Assembly: GCA_034766995.1 (NCBI GenBank)
Contig: CM068315.1
Span: 4,661,236-4,725,235 of the forward strand
Length of the DNA stretch: 64,000 nt
Direction: 5' to 3'
From: Acanthacorydalis orientalis
Lineage: Eukaryota; Arthropoda; Insecta; Megaloptera; Corydalidae
The stretch's first letter is position 1. Each line of letters starts with the position of its first letter. A program made the translations under genes and the position numbers. This document shows positions 1 through 12,758 of the stretch, piece by piece. The notes under the pieces are model-generated. The model was not told the DNA's origin, made no database searches, and worked only from the letters and a program-made list of their open reading frames with translations.

Positions 1-1736
1 AATTTAATTGAAGATATGCAAAAAGACAGTTTAATTCCATCAAGTGAAATAGCTATATATGAAGAAAATAAACTGTTAGCATTAAAAGAAAATAATATAA
101 AAAATAATGAATTATCATTAACTGATAATCAATTATTTGATTTGAATGTTGATAATGTAAGAGAGAATAGAAATATTTCGAATGATTTAATTGTAAAAGA
201 TCAAGTAACTCATTCTGATAATAAAATTAATATTGTACAGATATTTCCAAATTTGTTAGCAAAAGTACCTCATTTAGAAAATATTGTTCAAATAGGCACC
301 TTTAATGAACCAAAAAATAAAATGTTGTTAATAGGCGGGTGTTTAGGTTTTCTGAGAGAAATGGAAATGAATGAAGTAAGTCCTAATATAAAAACATTCA
401 CACAGTTATTGGATAACATACCATCAACCTTATCTGCTGAAAAAGTATTATTATCAAAAATGAAAAGTTTGAAAGTCAGACCAGATGTTGATTTTTTTAA
501 TATGTTAATTAAAAGGAGATGTTTACGATTTGATTACAATGGAGCAAAGGTACACAATTAACTTTATTTAAAACTATATGTATATATATATATATATAAA
601 AATACGTATATTTTTTTTGTAGGATGTACTTATATTAATAGAAAATGAAAAAATGAAACCAAATTTAGTTACCTACGGAGTGTTAGCAATGACTTGTTCT
701 CAACATAGGGATGCAATTGCTCTTTTATCAATGATACAGGAAAATAATTACAGGTTTGAATACTTTTAAAATATTTTTGAAATGTTATTCTTTCTTATTA
801 TACTTCTAAAAATAACAAAAATATTTAAGTTGAAAAACTAAAATTGATTATTTAATGACAAATACAAATATTTTTAAAACCTTTGAGGTAAAAGCATTAT
901 CTTCTAGTGAAATATCAGCTTTTGAGTTTTTAGTTAATTTCTGTAAAGATTAAATGTGCTAGTTTAAGTAATTGTAATATGTCAGCATTTAAATGTGTAC
1001 ATTTTATTTATTCTTTTGCAGACCAAATTCAGAAATACTTGGAACATTATTACATTTAGCTTGTAATAAAATAGATTTCTATTATGTATTAGAAATTATG
1101 GAAGTAACAGTGAAAGAAGAAATAAATCCAAATTTGAAATTTATGGAATGTTTAAAAAAATTTCAACAAAAATGTACAGATGTAGCTCATAAAGGGGTAT
1201 AGAATTTTTTAAAATGTTATTAGTATATAAAATTAATTTTTATTAATTTATGATTGATTCTTGTTTGGATCAAAGATGTTATTTTCATTTTTTTTAATAT
1301 GTAAAATTTATTTCATTCCTTAAAAAAATTAAAATTATTCTATTCATTACATTAATAATATGTCTGTATGCATATGCATATGCACATACAATATACTATT
1401 GTATAGCTGAACAAAAATTAAATAATTTAATTAACAATTGCAATGTGTGCATACATATATACACACAAAAAAAGAATTTATATCAAAAAAAATTTTCAGA
1501 AAAATGAAAAACTTGCTCAGTCTGATTCATTTCAAAAGGGTTATAAAATATTTAACCTACGCTATAAAGTTTGGCTTAAACAAGTGAAGGTGGACGATAC
1601 TGAAGATGTTCATCCTTGGACACAGTTTAGAGAAGAGAGTAAAACTAATGCAAAATTTCTGGATAAAGAAACATATTTCAAACCCAGGCATATTTCTCGG
1701 TTTAAAGTTAAAACTAGTAATAAAGTAAGGTACTAG
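1..1736 (+). CDS. PTCD1: PTCD1, pentatricopeptide repeat protein 1 (3' part)
   Basis: Partial coding region that is already open at base 1, so the 5' end lies outside the window. Exons read from splice signals are <1-549, 623-753, 1022-1196 and 1500-1736 (stop TAG); every junction is GT-AG and keeps the frame. The visible 363 residues contain helical-repeat segments of PPR type: residues MKPNLVTYGVL encoded from 654 and MKSLKVRPDVDFFNML encoded from 460. The C-terminal block LRYKVWLKQVKVDDTEDVHPW matches, from memory, the end of animal PTCD1. Family knowledge: PTCD1 is a mitochondrial matrix RNA-binding protein that affects leucine tRNA levels and 16S rRNA/ribosome maturation. The mitochondrial presequence would be in the missing part. 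Intron 1 already contains a short TA run (579-597). A candidate poly(A) signal AATAAA is at 1860-1865. The gene converges on eIF3l. Confidence 0.88.
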
Positions 1737-2390
1737 CATCATTCTCAATTGACTACTACTCGAATTGTATTACATAAGGTTTGTTAAATTTTAGTTTCTT
1801 TTTGAAATTCAAAGGATATTTTTATTAAATTTTGTTGTATGCATTTTAATACTTTGTTGAATAAAAAATATACATATTTTTATTGATGAAGTTTTCATGA
1901 TCATAAGTTGAATAAATAGATTGGGTCTAGTTATATTTTAATCATACAATAATGCTCTTTTAAAGCAGTATTAAAATGTAGTTTGAAAATTATAGGAAAT
2001 ATTTTTTTCTTCAAAAACTTAAAAAATATAATAATTTAGGTAACAAATTACTGGTACATACTTTTGATATTTTATTGCATCAAATATATTGTACATTCAT
2101 TTATAATACAAATAAGTTCTTAAAGAAGGTATCTTAAAAAAAATGGTAATACCATGTTTACATTTTATTATGTGTATTTAGACATCACTTTTATACATTA
2201 AACCAATACATGTAAAAATGTTTCACATCAAAAAAATTGTATTTCTTTAATTCTGTACATAACAGTAAATTTTAGTAAGTGATTTTTTTTGTCTACAACG
2301 TAAATACAGTTACAAGATTTTAAATAAATTATACAAAATTTGTATCATAAGTATATTTGAAATTAATAATGTGAAAAAATCTATAAACTT
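1737..2390. other. Convergent 3' UTR interval PTCD1/eIF3l
   Basis: This 650-bp AT-rich spacer holds the 3' UTRs of two converging genes. A + strand AATAAA at 1860-1865 could serve PTCD1. On the - strand, TTTATT (AATAAA in reverse) at 2164-2169 and 2071-2076 could serve eIF3l. The UTRs may nearly abut. No other gene is seen. Confidence 0.6.
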
Positions 2391-4328
2391 TTAAATTTTT
2401 ATATGATGTAATTTTCGATTCAATTCTTCGAATTTTATTATCTTGCGAATGAAGAAATCTCCATACCGATGAGCAACATTTGTATCGGCAATATGTATCA
2501 TTTTATTATCAATGTAAAAATCAAGCTCAGAACCCGATTGGAATTTTCCTTCAAGACCAGATGCTCCTTTAGTCCAAACAATATTCTTCATCTTATGTTT
2601 GAAACAAAGTAAATGGATAGTCAGTAGTTTCACTTCTTTGTTAATATCCCATTTAGAATTATCTGCTGCACGTCCTTGACTCATAAAAGTAGCTAATTTT
2701 ATTAAAGGCAATGTAGTATACAATTTCAAATAACTACGAATTGTTGGCAACATTTTTTGCTGATGTACTTCATCCATAAAAACTTGTGTTTGATGTTTAA
2801 TTGCTTCTTTAACATAATCTTCCTGTGGTGCATCCGCTGGCGGAGGACAAGGTGACAAAAATTTAGGACAAGCAAAAACAAAACAACTTTCAAATTCAGT
2901 TAAGTCACCGTATTGCATTTTGTACATTTTTTCATGATAATTCTTTTCTCTGAGAACTTGCTGTATAGATTCATCAATGCACTGTGGATGCAAAACAAGA
3001 CAGATTGCCAGAAGATGATACATTTGGTCAGTTTGTTTATTGATCTGATCATTTTGATAACTGCGTGAACTGAAAAGCTGTTTTGTACGTTGAATATAAA
3101 GTAAAATGGAACTAAACGTTCTTATAGCGTCGGAATAACGCCGCATCATCATATAAGCAAAACCAACATAATATGAAGTGGAAATTTGGCATGCTGGTAC
3201 ATGTGAATATTGTGACTTTTTATGTAATTCAATGTTCTCCAAAACCTTGATTGCTTGATAATAATCACCGAGGAGAGAATGGAGACGCAATAAACCTACA
3301 AGTGAAAAATATCCCAGCATCTTGTAAAGTGAATGTCTACCAAAATCACCCGCCACCGAATCAGGATCTCCACCACTCGCGTAAACTTCTAATTGACGTT
3401 TAATGTTAGACTTGTCGACTAACGAATGTAATACATTTAAAACACACAACACATTCCAAACTTTATTATTAGTGTTCAACATATCAAGTTCTTCCTCGGT
3501 TTTCTTAGTAAGTCTAGCCCGGTATTGAGCGAATGACTGGAACTGATAAACAAATTCATCAACCAATTCCCAGAGCCACTGATCAGGCAACTCTAAAGGC
3601 ACAGGTCCTTCAGCACTCAAAATATAATTGAATAAGTCACAATAATTGAAAAAAGAATTAAACCTTTGTTCCAATGTTGGACCACCCTGTATTCGAGCAT
3701 AAATATGTCGAAAATATAACTCTTTATAAAGAATCATAAATACCTAAAAAGAATTAAGAAATTAATTACAATTTTATTAATTAATAATATAAAACAAAAT
3801 TACCGGGTCATTATCGACAACATGAGCAACTTCCTGCTCGTCAGGCCATGATCTCTTTTCAAAATACTGCTCGGTTAACTTCGGAAAGGTATTTTCATAT
3901 AAATTTTGAATTTCAAACATAATGCCTTCATTGATAACATTACGAAAATACACTAAGAACTTTTTAACAACATCTGGTATTTTGTAATATTGCCTATCAT
4001 ATTCTAAATCGAGATGAGGGTCTCCAGTGTGTGCTTCATAGTCTGGTCCATAGTTATAATCATAACCCTATAAAAAATAACAACATTAAAACAAACATAC
4101 TACCGGAAAACAATTAAGAAATTTAAATAAATTGGTCCTGTTTTTAACACAATAAAGCTTTATAATTTTAACGAAATAAACAGTAACAATTTATTTATAT
4201 ACCTTAATTCTTTTTTAAATATTCTAAAGCCCACATGTTCATATATTAGAAGTAAATAAATGTTAGTTGAAATGTTTTTTCACATGTAAACAAATACTTA
4301 CTTGTTCATAATCATCACCGGCGTACAT
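2391..4328 (-). CDS. eIF3l: eIF3 subunit L
   Basis: Encodes translation initiation factor 3 subunit L, a component of the eIF3 complex that binds the 40S ribosome during initiation in the cytoplasm. Three exons read from splice sites: 4302-4328 (nine codons, MYAGDDYEQ), 3804-4067 (88 codons) and 2391-3743 (450 codons plus TAA). All junctions are GT-AG and in phase 0, and the total is 547 aa, close to the roughly 560 aa usual for animals. Recognisable family stretches include [19 protein letters not shown] across the exon 2/3 junction, [16 protein letters not shown], and [20 protein letters not shown]. The C-terminal half carries the PCI-type helical region expected in this subunit. The ATG at 4328 is chosen because it begins a very short acidic exon typical of the family and is followed by a perfect GTAAGT donor. 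It is convergent with PTCD1 and head-to-head with the aminopeptidase gene. Confidence 0.95.
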
Positions 4329-5428
4329 TTTGATTCGATTTTTTAATAATACTTAATTAACCCTAAAGAGAATATTAAAATTCTTATTCCCTACAATACA
4401 TATGCCAAGAAAGCAATGCAACAAAGATGCACGAAATGCCAAATCTATCTAACAGAAGTTCCAACATCAAAAAAATATAAATATTAAAATATTTTCAATA
4501 AAAAATACCAAAATTTTAATTTAAATTTGTTAAGTTATATAAATTTTGTTTTAAAAAATGATATTAAATTTATTAAGATATTTTCAAACCTTTACAAAAC
4601 ATTCTCACTTGATGAAATGTATTTGTGGATAGTTTTTTTAAATATTTTTATAATAAGGCATACAATCTATACAAACTCATCATTAAATTGTTTATATTAA
4701 AGTAATTATCACAGTAGAATTTTATTCTTATAGTTTATTTCTTTTATTATAAAAATTAAATTAAAAATTGTATAATTTTTGTGTTTATAAAACTAACGAC
4801 TCTGTAAACCAAAAATAACAGACTAAATTTATAGATAAGATGGATTTAAAACAAACTAAATAATTATTTATTAAATTCGATAATTTAAATAAATCATTGA
4901 AACACTTTTGTAAAACTTAACCAATAGTAATTAAGGGAAACTGATTGTTATTTAATCATGATAAAATTCTTATTCAGTGTGAGAAAAAAGTGTTAAGTTA
5001 AAAATTTCAATTATTATTCATTTTGAGTTTAAATTTTACACTATTTAATTATTTTTTCTCGAACAATACAGTTTCAAAATATGGAAAATTAATTGAAAAC
5101 ATGTTTCTTTATTCTTGACAAAATGTTCTTTACAATGAAAAAAGCGTACTATAAATTTGGTTTTGTTTTTTGTTGTATTCGTATAATTTTTTGTACAAAT
5201 TATTGTTTTTTACAATTATTATTTATAAAGAATGAAAGCCATATATTATTGTTATATTTTTTTGTGACTCAGTTGGCAGAAACGACTCGATGATATGAGT
5301 TTTACAATTTGATTACTCAATAGAAGGGAGTCAGTTTTGGATTAAAAAAAACTATTTTTCTGTTAGTTCCTTTCAAATACAATTAGTGTTTATACTTGTT
5401 TTATAAATTGAGAAAAATAAGTAAAAAA
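4329..5428. promoter_or_regulatory. Head-to-head spacer, eIF3l and aminopeptidase 5' flanks
   Basis: This 1.1 kb AT-rich interval lies between the start codons of two divergent genes and must contain both promoters and 5' UTRs. I see no CpG-rich core and no convincing TATA/initiator pair. A slightly less AT-rich patch around 5270-5345, including the run GACTCGATGATATGAG, is the nearest thing to an upstream element of the aminopeptidase. Assignment as a regulatory region rests on gene layout, not on a motif. Confidence 0.45.
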
Positions 5429-8292
5429 ATGCCTGAAATCAAACCTTTTGAGAGATTACCAAAAAATATTGTTCCGGAGCACTATATTGTAACTTTAACA
5501 CCTAACCTCAAGACATTTCATTTTGAGGGACACGTATCAGTTCGTATAAAAGTAGTAAAGCCAACAAATAAAATCATATTGAATGCATTAGACTTAACGA
5601 TCGATAAGATAACCGTACAACGGACGGAATTAGATGGAGGTACAATAATTAAACCATCCAATGTGAAAACATGTGAAAGTACTGAAACAGCAATTTTCAC
5701 GTTTACTTCTGAGTTAGAATGTGGATTGTACGATTTAGATATCGGTTTTATTGGGGAAATCAACGACAAGATGAAGGGATTATATCGCAGTAAGTACATA
5801 ACTGCTAACGGAGAAACTAAGTATACAGCTGCTACTCAGTTTGAAGCTACAGATGCGAGACGTTGTTTTCCATGCTGGGACGAACCGGCTATCAAAGCTA
5901 CTTTTGATATAACATTAGAAGTTGAGTCCAATTTAACAGCATTTTCTAATATGCCTGTAAAACGTTCTGTGCCTGCTGATGGTGGGCTAATGAAATATGT
6001 ATTTGAAACCACACCGAAAATGTCAACATATCTTGTTGCGTTTGTAATTGGTGATTATGCATTCGAAGAAACACGTTCAGGCAGTGTAATAATCAGAGTT
6101 TATGCTTTACCTGATAAAGTACCGCAAGGGAAATTTGCTCTTCAAGTTGCTCCTGATGTATTATCGTATTATAATGATTATTTTAATGTTCCGTATCCAC
6201 TACCTAAAATGGATTTAGCTGCTATTGCAGATTTTAGTGCCGGTGCTATGGAAAATTGGGGTTTGGTCACGTATAGAGAGAGTTGTTTATTGATGGATCC
6301 TCGAAATCCTTCTGCAGTTCGTAAACAGTTTATAGCGCTTGTTGTAGCTCATGAATTCGCACATCAGTGGTTTGGAAATTTAGTAACAATGGAATGGTGG
6401 ACTCATTTATGGCTAAATGAGGGTTTTGCAACATTTATGGAATATTTATGTATTCATAAACTTTTCCCAGATTTTGATATTTGGAGTCAGTTTGTAACTG
6501 ACACATATATTAGGGCATTAGAATTAGATGCTTTAAAAAATTCACATCCTATTGAGGTTCCAGTTGGCCATCCATCTGAAATTGATGAGATTTTCGATGA
6601 TATTAGTTACAATAAAGGTGCATCTATAATTCGAATGCTTCATCAGTATATTGGAGATGATGATTTTCGTAAAGGAATGCATTTATATTTAACAAAACAT
6701 CAATATGGAAATACAGAAACTGAAGACTTGTGGGCTGCTTTGCAAGAAGCTAGTGGAAAACCTGTTGGGGCTGTTATGTCATCATGGACGCTGCAGGTAA
6801 AATTAAAAAATTGTAAATTATTATTTTTTTTTATCATTCACCATCTATCTTTTATAAATTGAGAGGTATTTGTGCTTATTTTATTTTTTAAAAATATTGT
6901 TTTTGTAGAGATGATTAATATTGTATATGTGTGTGTGTGTGTATATGTATATATATATATATATGTGTATATATATATATCGTAAAATTATAAAATTGTT
7001 AATTGATTAATAACTAGTACCATAAAATTATATTTATTTATTTTTTAAATTAATAGGTTGGTTTTCCACTTGTCAGTGTTTCACTTGAAATGACATCAGA
7101 AGGTTCTGTATTAACATTGCACCAAGAAAAATTCTGTGCTGATGGAGTGTCGTTAGAAAATGATCCATTATGGATGGTACCAATAAGCATTTCAACTTGC
7201 AGTGCTCCAGGTAAAGAAGAAATTAACTTGGTACTTGAAAGTCGTGAAACAAAAGTTGTTTTAAAAGAGTTACCTTCGGATGGTTGGGTAAAGATCAATG
7301 TTGGTACTGTGGGTTTCTATCGTACTCAATACTCAGCAGATATGTTACACCGTTTAACTCCAGCAATCAGCAATCATAGCTTGCCACCTTTAGATAGGCT
7401 AGGTTTGTTAGACGACCTAATGGCAATGGTTCAAGCAGGCAGAACTCAAACCTCAGAAGTATTGCGATTGATGGAAGCTTTTAAACATGAGACACATTAT
7501 ACAGTTTGGTCTAGTATTCATAATTGTTTAAGTAAACTGTATGTTTTATTATCGAATACAGAATGTTATCCAGCTTTTGTGAAATATGGTCGAAATTTAT
7601 TATGTGGTATAGGCAATAGCTTGGGTTGGGAACCGAAACCAAATGAAACACATTCTGATACTCTTCTGCGAAGTTTAATTTTATCTCAACTTGTCGGTTT
7701 CGATGATGTCGAGATAATAAGACGTGGTGTTGAGTTGTTTGAACGTAGGAACCAACGACCTATTCCTGTAGATCTTAAGGGGGTCTGTTATAGAGCTGCA
7801 TTGCGTTCTGGTGATGCGGATACATTAGATAACCTTTTAGATATTTATAGAACCACAGATTTGCAAGAAGAAAAGGATAGAATAGGACGAGCAGTAGGTT
7901 CTTTAAAGAGTGATGTTCTGTTGAGTAGGGCATTAGATTTTGCCATGTCATGTGATGTACGACCACAAGATACTGTCTTTATTATTACTTCGGTGGCTGG
8001 TTCACGGCATGGTAGAAATTTAGCTTGGGAGTTTGTTAAAACAAGATGGAATGAACTTGCAGAACGTTATCAAGGAGCATTTTTGCTTTGGAGACTGATT
8101 AAGCAGACGACTGAAAACTTTTGTACTGAAGAAAAAGCACAGGAGGTGAAATCATTCTTTGAAGCACATCCTGCGCCTGGAACAGAGCGTAATGTTCAGC
8201 AAGCTATAGAAAGTATTCATTTGAATGCTTCTTGGTTGAAACGTGATTTGGCGTCTATTCAGGAGTTTTTTGATACTAAAAATTCTACATAG
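5429..8292 (+). CDS. Psa: Puromycin-sensitive aminopeptidase (M1 zinc metallopeptidase)
   Basis: Cytosolic M1 aminopeptidase that removes N-terminal residues from peptides, including proteasome products. Two coding exons, 5429-6796 and 7057-8292 (TAG), joined by a GT-AG intron with a (TG/TA)n tract at 6930-6980, give 867 aa, about the family length. The substrate-binding motif GAMEN is residues 272-276. The zinc site HEFAH is residues 308-312 with the third ligand Glu331 in WLNEGFA (HEXXH-x18-E), and the transition-state tyrosine is probably Tyr394 in ISYNKGAS. The stretch TQFEATDARRCFPCWDEPA is diagnostic of the M1 N-domain. The second exon holds the helical ERAP1-C-like domain. The start is ATG at 5429 (MPEIKPFERLP), the usual beginning of this protein; the 11 codons open upstream have no ATG. 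Candidate poly(A) signals are at 8741-8746 and 8817-8822. All catalytic residues are present, so it should be active. Confidence 0.95.
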
Positions 8293-10124
8293 GTAATGTA
8301 CAAACTATTATAATACCAATTATACAAGCTGTATTTACTTAAATATCTTTATTTTTTTCTTAAATTTTTATTGTACAAAATTTGTTTTAAAAAATTATTC
8401 ATAAGTTGTTTTACGATTTACAATACTATTGTAAATCATGAAATATATATATATTTTTTTATGTATTTTTTGTTTGGTAATTTATAATCAGTTCTCTCAG
8501 TTTTCAAACAATATCTGGTTTTTAAGCAATATGTTATACATAAAGTTGTCCACAATAATTTGAAACTTGTCTGTATGTATGTATGATGTGATATGTTGTG
8601 TGAAAAAATATATGTTTGCATATATATCCATCAGTGTATATACCATTCAAGAATTATAAATTTTTATGTTTTCATTCGATATAAACCCTTCATACCCAAC
8701 TAATATCAAAGTGTGAGTTACATTTCAGATGATTTATCTAAATAAAATAGTGTAATTTATTATAATTCAACTCTAATAGTGAAATATGTTTTAGAGTGTA
8801 TATTAAATTGACATGAAATAAAATTCGATATTTAAAATATGCAGTTTTTAGGAGGTATATTATTAAAGTTTTAAAATTTAATAGTCGATTATATTTTAAG
8901 AGTTGTTCTTGATGTAATTAAAATAAAGATGTTTTTTTTTTTATATAAACGTTAACATAAAAGGAATAAGTATTTTTTAAAATAAAAATAGAAATTTATT
9001 TCAAGTGTATGATTAGTGTTTTTTGTTCAATTATTTATTAATTCAGCAAATTTATAAGGATGTTAGTTTTGGTATAATTAACTAAAGTTGTCATTATTTT
9101 TTTTACAAAGAATATAATTGACTATGGTATAAAATGTATAAATGATCATGTACAAACTATATAATTTCACATAAAGTGATTTTTATTCTTTCTAGCAGCA
9201 AGTAAATATAATGGAAATAATAAAAATTGTCTTAGAAGTAAATATTGCAATGTGATATATTGATTTGATACTTAATTCAAATATTTGTAAAAATAAAAGT
9301 GTTTGCAATATGTAAAAAAGATATAAGTATTTAATAATTAGTACTTTTTTTTATAGAAGATTGATTTGGATTTAATATGTGTTTTTGTTTATTTTTATAA
9401 TATTTGTCATGATTGTATTTCTTGAGAAAATAAATTTACTTGTATTTTTGAACATTTTAAATAATATTTAAAATTCTTTAAAAGCAGTTAATATTTTTTA
9501 CATATTTTTAAATTAGTTAAATTTAATTGTTTATATTCTTATTTTTATTTTATTTTCTCTAAGGTTTATGAAATGGGATAAAAATGTGTTCAATATGTTA
9601 TAGTTGATTCAGTTATTGATTAAACTGCCAAAGTTATTTTTACATCACCAAAGAAAAATTGTTTTAAATGATCATTAAACATGTACTTCTTCAATTACTT
9701 TGAAAGAGTTTTCATGATTTTGAAGATCATTTTAATTGAAATAAGTATTTATCAATAGGCCTTAAATATTTTTTGATTGTTTTGCCATGAAGTAATTTGA
9801 TACAATATTTAGTATTAAGATATTACATTATTTTTTAATATTGAAAAAAAAAGAAAAAAACCTAAGGTACAAAATGAAATGTAAACAGTAAGCAAGTTGG
9901 CATGATTATAAACATATAGCTACACTTTTTCTAATAGGTTTATATCTTAAGTTCATATTAATATGCATTTATATACAACTAATAACAAGTCAAAAATAAG
10001 AAATGGATATTCTAGTTTTCAATTATCTGTGGATTTTTATTTATAATATTTCATTTCTTAATTATAATTGTGTGTTAATATTCCTTTACTTTTTAATAAT
10101 GTTTTTATTGTCATTACAAGGATG

Positions 10125-10126
<2 letters not shown>

Positions 10127-10175
<49 letters not shown>
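10127..10175. repeat. (TA)n microsatellite
   Basis: About 49 bp of pure alternating AT. Confidence 0.95.
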
Positions 10176-10181
<6 letters not shown>

Positions 10182-10361
10182 GTATATTTCTTATTTAAAG
10201 CAATCACTTGTTTGTTGTTAAAAAAAATTAATATTTTTAAGTATAATTATAAGATTTTATCTTCTAAATACTGCATTATATATATTTACATAAGAAAAAA
10301 TATCATTTGTTGAATAAGTAAATAATATAAAAACAATTTACATACACACACGTATATACAT

Positions 10362-10396
<35 letters not shown>

Positions 10397-11079
10397 GACC
10401 CATATATACACACCATACATACACACACATATGTGTGTGTGTCATGTGTAAAGTTCTGATGTAAATAAGATAATATTTATTGTTTCCTGTTTATTTCAGT
10501 GGAGTTTTTCTATGTATAAAATTAAGTATTTGAAGAATTGAATTTAAAAAAGATAATTTGAAATTGCAAGATATACAAATCATAGTATTTACAATTAATA
10601 TTATAAAAATGTATTATGATCAGTGTATTTTGTATTTGTGATAAAAGAAATATAGATTTTGAAAGAAATGTAGATTATTAAAATGAAATGAATAATTATA
10701 AATTTTTGTTGTATGAAATTACATATTTGGGTATTGAAGGGATAATAAAAAATAGATATTAATACATACCAAAGATTTTATTTACATTTTAAGATTGTGT
10801 TTCTACTGATGTGGATTATTAAAACCAGTGTTTGTTTTTCACTTACTGTGAAGTCATAAGTACAAGATATGTATAATAATTTTTGTTTTCTATTTTATTA
10901 TTTTTAAGTTTAATTTTTCAAATATATTTTGTTAACATATTTATAATACATTTCAGTACTTAATCATAATTACAAAAATTTACCTTATATAAATTTGTTT
11001 TTACATTTATATTGGATATAGAAAACATTTTGAGAAAAATAGAAAAGGTTCAGATTCTGTTTATCAGTAGAATATTCAT

Positions 11080-11124
<45 letters not shown>

Positions 11125-11340
11125 AAGTCTATATTAGCTAATTGCCATATGTTTTGATTATAGAAATATGTATGAGTGAACATGTAAGAAGTTTTTCATT
11201 ATTTTTAGTTTCTTAATTTAAATGCAGCGTTTCTTATAGTTGCTCATGAATTTTTTTAAAGTTAAATTTCGAAATGTATTTGAAAATATTGGTTGAAGAA
11301 AGTGTGTTCATTTGTATTTGAAAAAATTCATAATAAATAA

Positions 11341-11344
<4 letters not shown>

Positions 11345-11407
<63 letters not shown>
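11345..11407. repeat. (TA)n microsatellite
   Basis: About 63 bp of pure alternating AT. Confidence 0.95.
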
Positions 11408-11411
<4 letters not shown>

Positions 11412-12194
11412 CACATTATTTATATGTATGGATCCTATTTTTAATTCAGGTAATTATTTCCTGTTAATATAAAAAAATACTATAGATGTATTTTCCAAAA
11501 AAAGGTTTTGAAAATGTTATGTAATGTAAATGCATGAATGGAAATTATCCTGATTGAAGAATTATGTTAGAAAATACTGGTGTTCATATTTAAAAAAGTC
11601 CTGTATTTGATTTTTTGTTGAATCATTTTGTTTTTTTTTAAGATATATGTAGTGAAAAGATTTAATTTATTTATTATTTAATTGTACAAATTTCTTCTTA
11701 AAAATAAATAAAATTTAATAGTTAAAATAAGAAACGCTGACTTAAAATGTTTCTTTAATATAAAGTGTTAAATTGATTGATAACATTTTCGTTATAGTAA
11801 TAGAATTTTTACATAATAAATTATTGCTTTAGCGAATTGTTATTTCTTATAATGATATAATCAATGGTTATTTATATGTAAATGGATTGAACATGAATAA
11901 TTTTGTTTAGTTATTGAAAATATTTTTAAACTTATAAGTTGCAAAAACATAATCGATGGAGATTGTAACAGAACCATATGCTTCAGAATAAACGTATTGA
12001 TGTTGCAGCAGTAATGTACTTAATAATTTTTATGTTGTATCCTCTTTGTATTTTTTTAATGAGAGCTGACTAATAAACACATTTTGTTTTATTGATTATT
12101 ATTATGTTTGTTATTGTGATTTTGAAGTTAGTAATAGCAAATTTTCAAGTTTTTGTAGAACTACAATCATTTGTTAGTTTGAGAGTTCTTTCAA

Positions 12195-12470
12195 AGGTAC
12201 ATTTTTGTGTCATATTGAAGATCTCTTAAAATTTTCCAGTTCAAATGATTCAGTGCCTCTCTTTTCCATAAATTTTCTTATATCCTTATCATATCTGTTC
12301 ATTGGTCTTTTCCTAGGTCTTTTTAAATTTCTAAGCTTCCAATTAATAATTTCTCTTGTTCGATTGAATTCTCATCTTGCAATATATCATTTCCATTTCA
12401 AACTCTTCACTTTTATATCTCTAATTCCAGTTTATTTTCGTTTTTTGTGCATTAAAAGTAAGTCACAGTA
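12195..12470 (-). mobile_element. RTE-like LINE fragment, C-terminal end
   Basis: Translation of the - strand gives, across small frame breaks, KVKSLKWK followed by RTREIINWKLRNLKRPRKR and MNRYDKDIRKFMEKRG. This is the pattern seen downstream of the reverse transcriptase in RTE/BovB-type non-LTR retrotransposons (…LKWxWAGHVAR…WTxxIxxWxPR…RPxxRWxDDI). The same block recurs at 31530-31890. It is 5' truncated, with stop codons, and dead. The family assignment is from memory of motifs, not a search. Confidence 0.55.
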
Positions 12471-12627
12471 ATACAATATATATGTATATAAAGGTGTTTA
12501 TTATTTCAAAATCAAGGTTTGTTGAAGAAAGTGTGGAGCTGATAAGAACAAAAAAAACGATGATTCATTGATTTAAGAGCTATGTGAAGGTTGGAATAAC
12601 AGGTATGAATATACTTATTTTGTACTA

Positions 12628-12758
<131 letters not shown>

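Larger units (their letters stand above)
8293..12194. other. AT-rich interval with TA microsatellites, no gene seen
   Basis: The first part is the aminopeptidase 3' UTR, with AATAAA at 8741 and 8817. The rest is low-complexity AT-rich DNA with (TA)n tracts at 10127-10175, 11083-11121 and 11345-11407, and a mixed TA/CA tract at 10340-10442. Open frames here are short and come from TA or T-rich runs. I see no transposon or exon signature. Confidence 0.6.

Noticed and set aside
5093..5293. 66-codon frame upstream of the aminopeptidase
   Set aside because: Very hydrophobic and T-rich, as expected from chance in this composition; no homology recognised, and it lies in the promoter/5' flank of a clear gene.
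5396..5428. N-terminal extension of the aminopeptidase
   Set aside because: The frame is open upstream, but the first codon would be TTG; the ATG at 5429 begins the family's usual N-terminus.
10068..10313. Open frames rich in Tyr-Ile repeats here and at many other (TA)n tracts
   Set aside because: They are translations of (TA)n microsatellites (YIYIYI or IYIYIY) and not genes.
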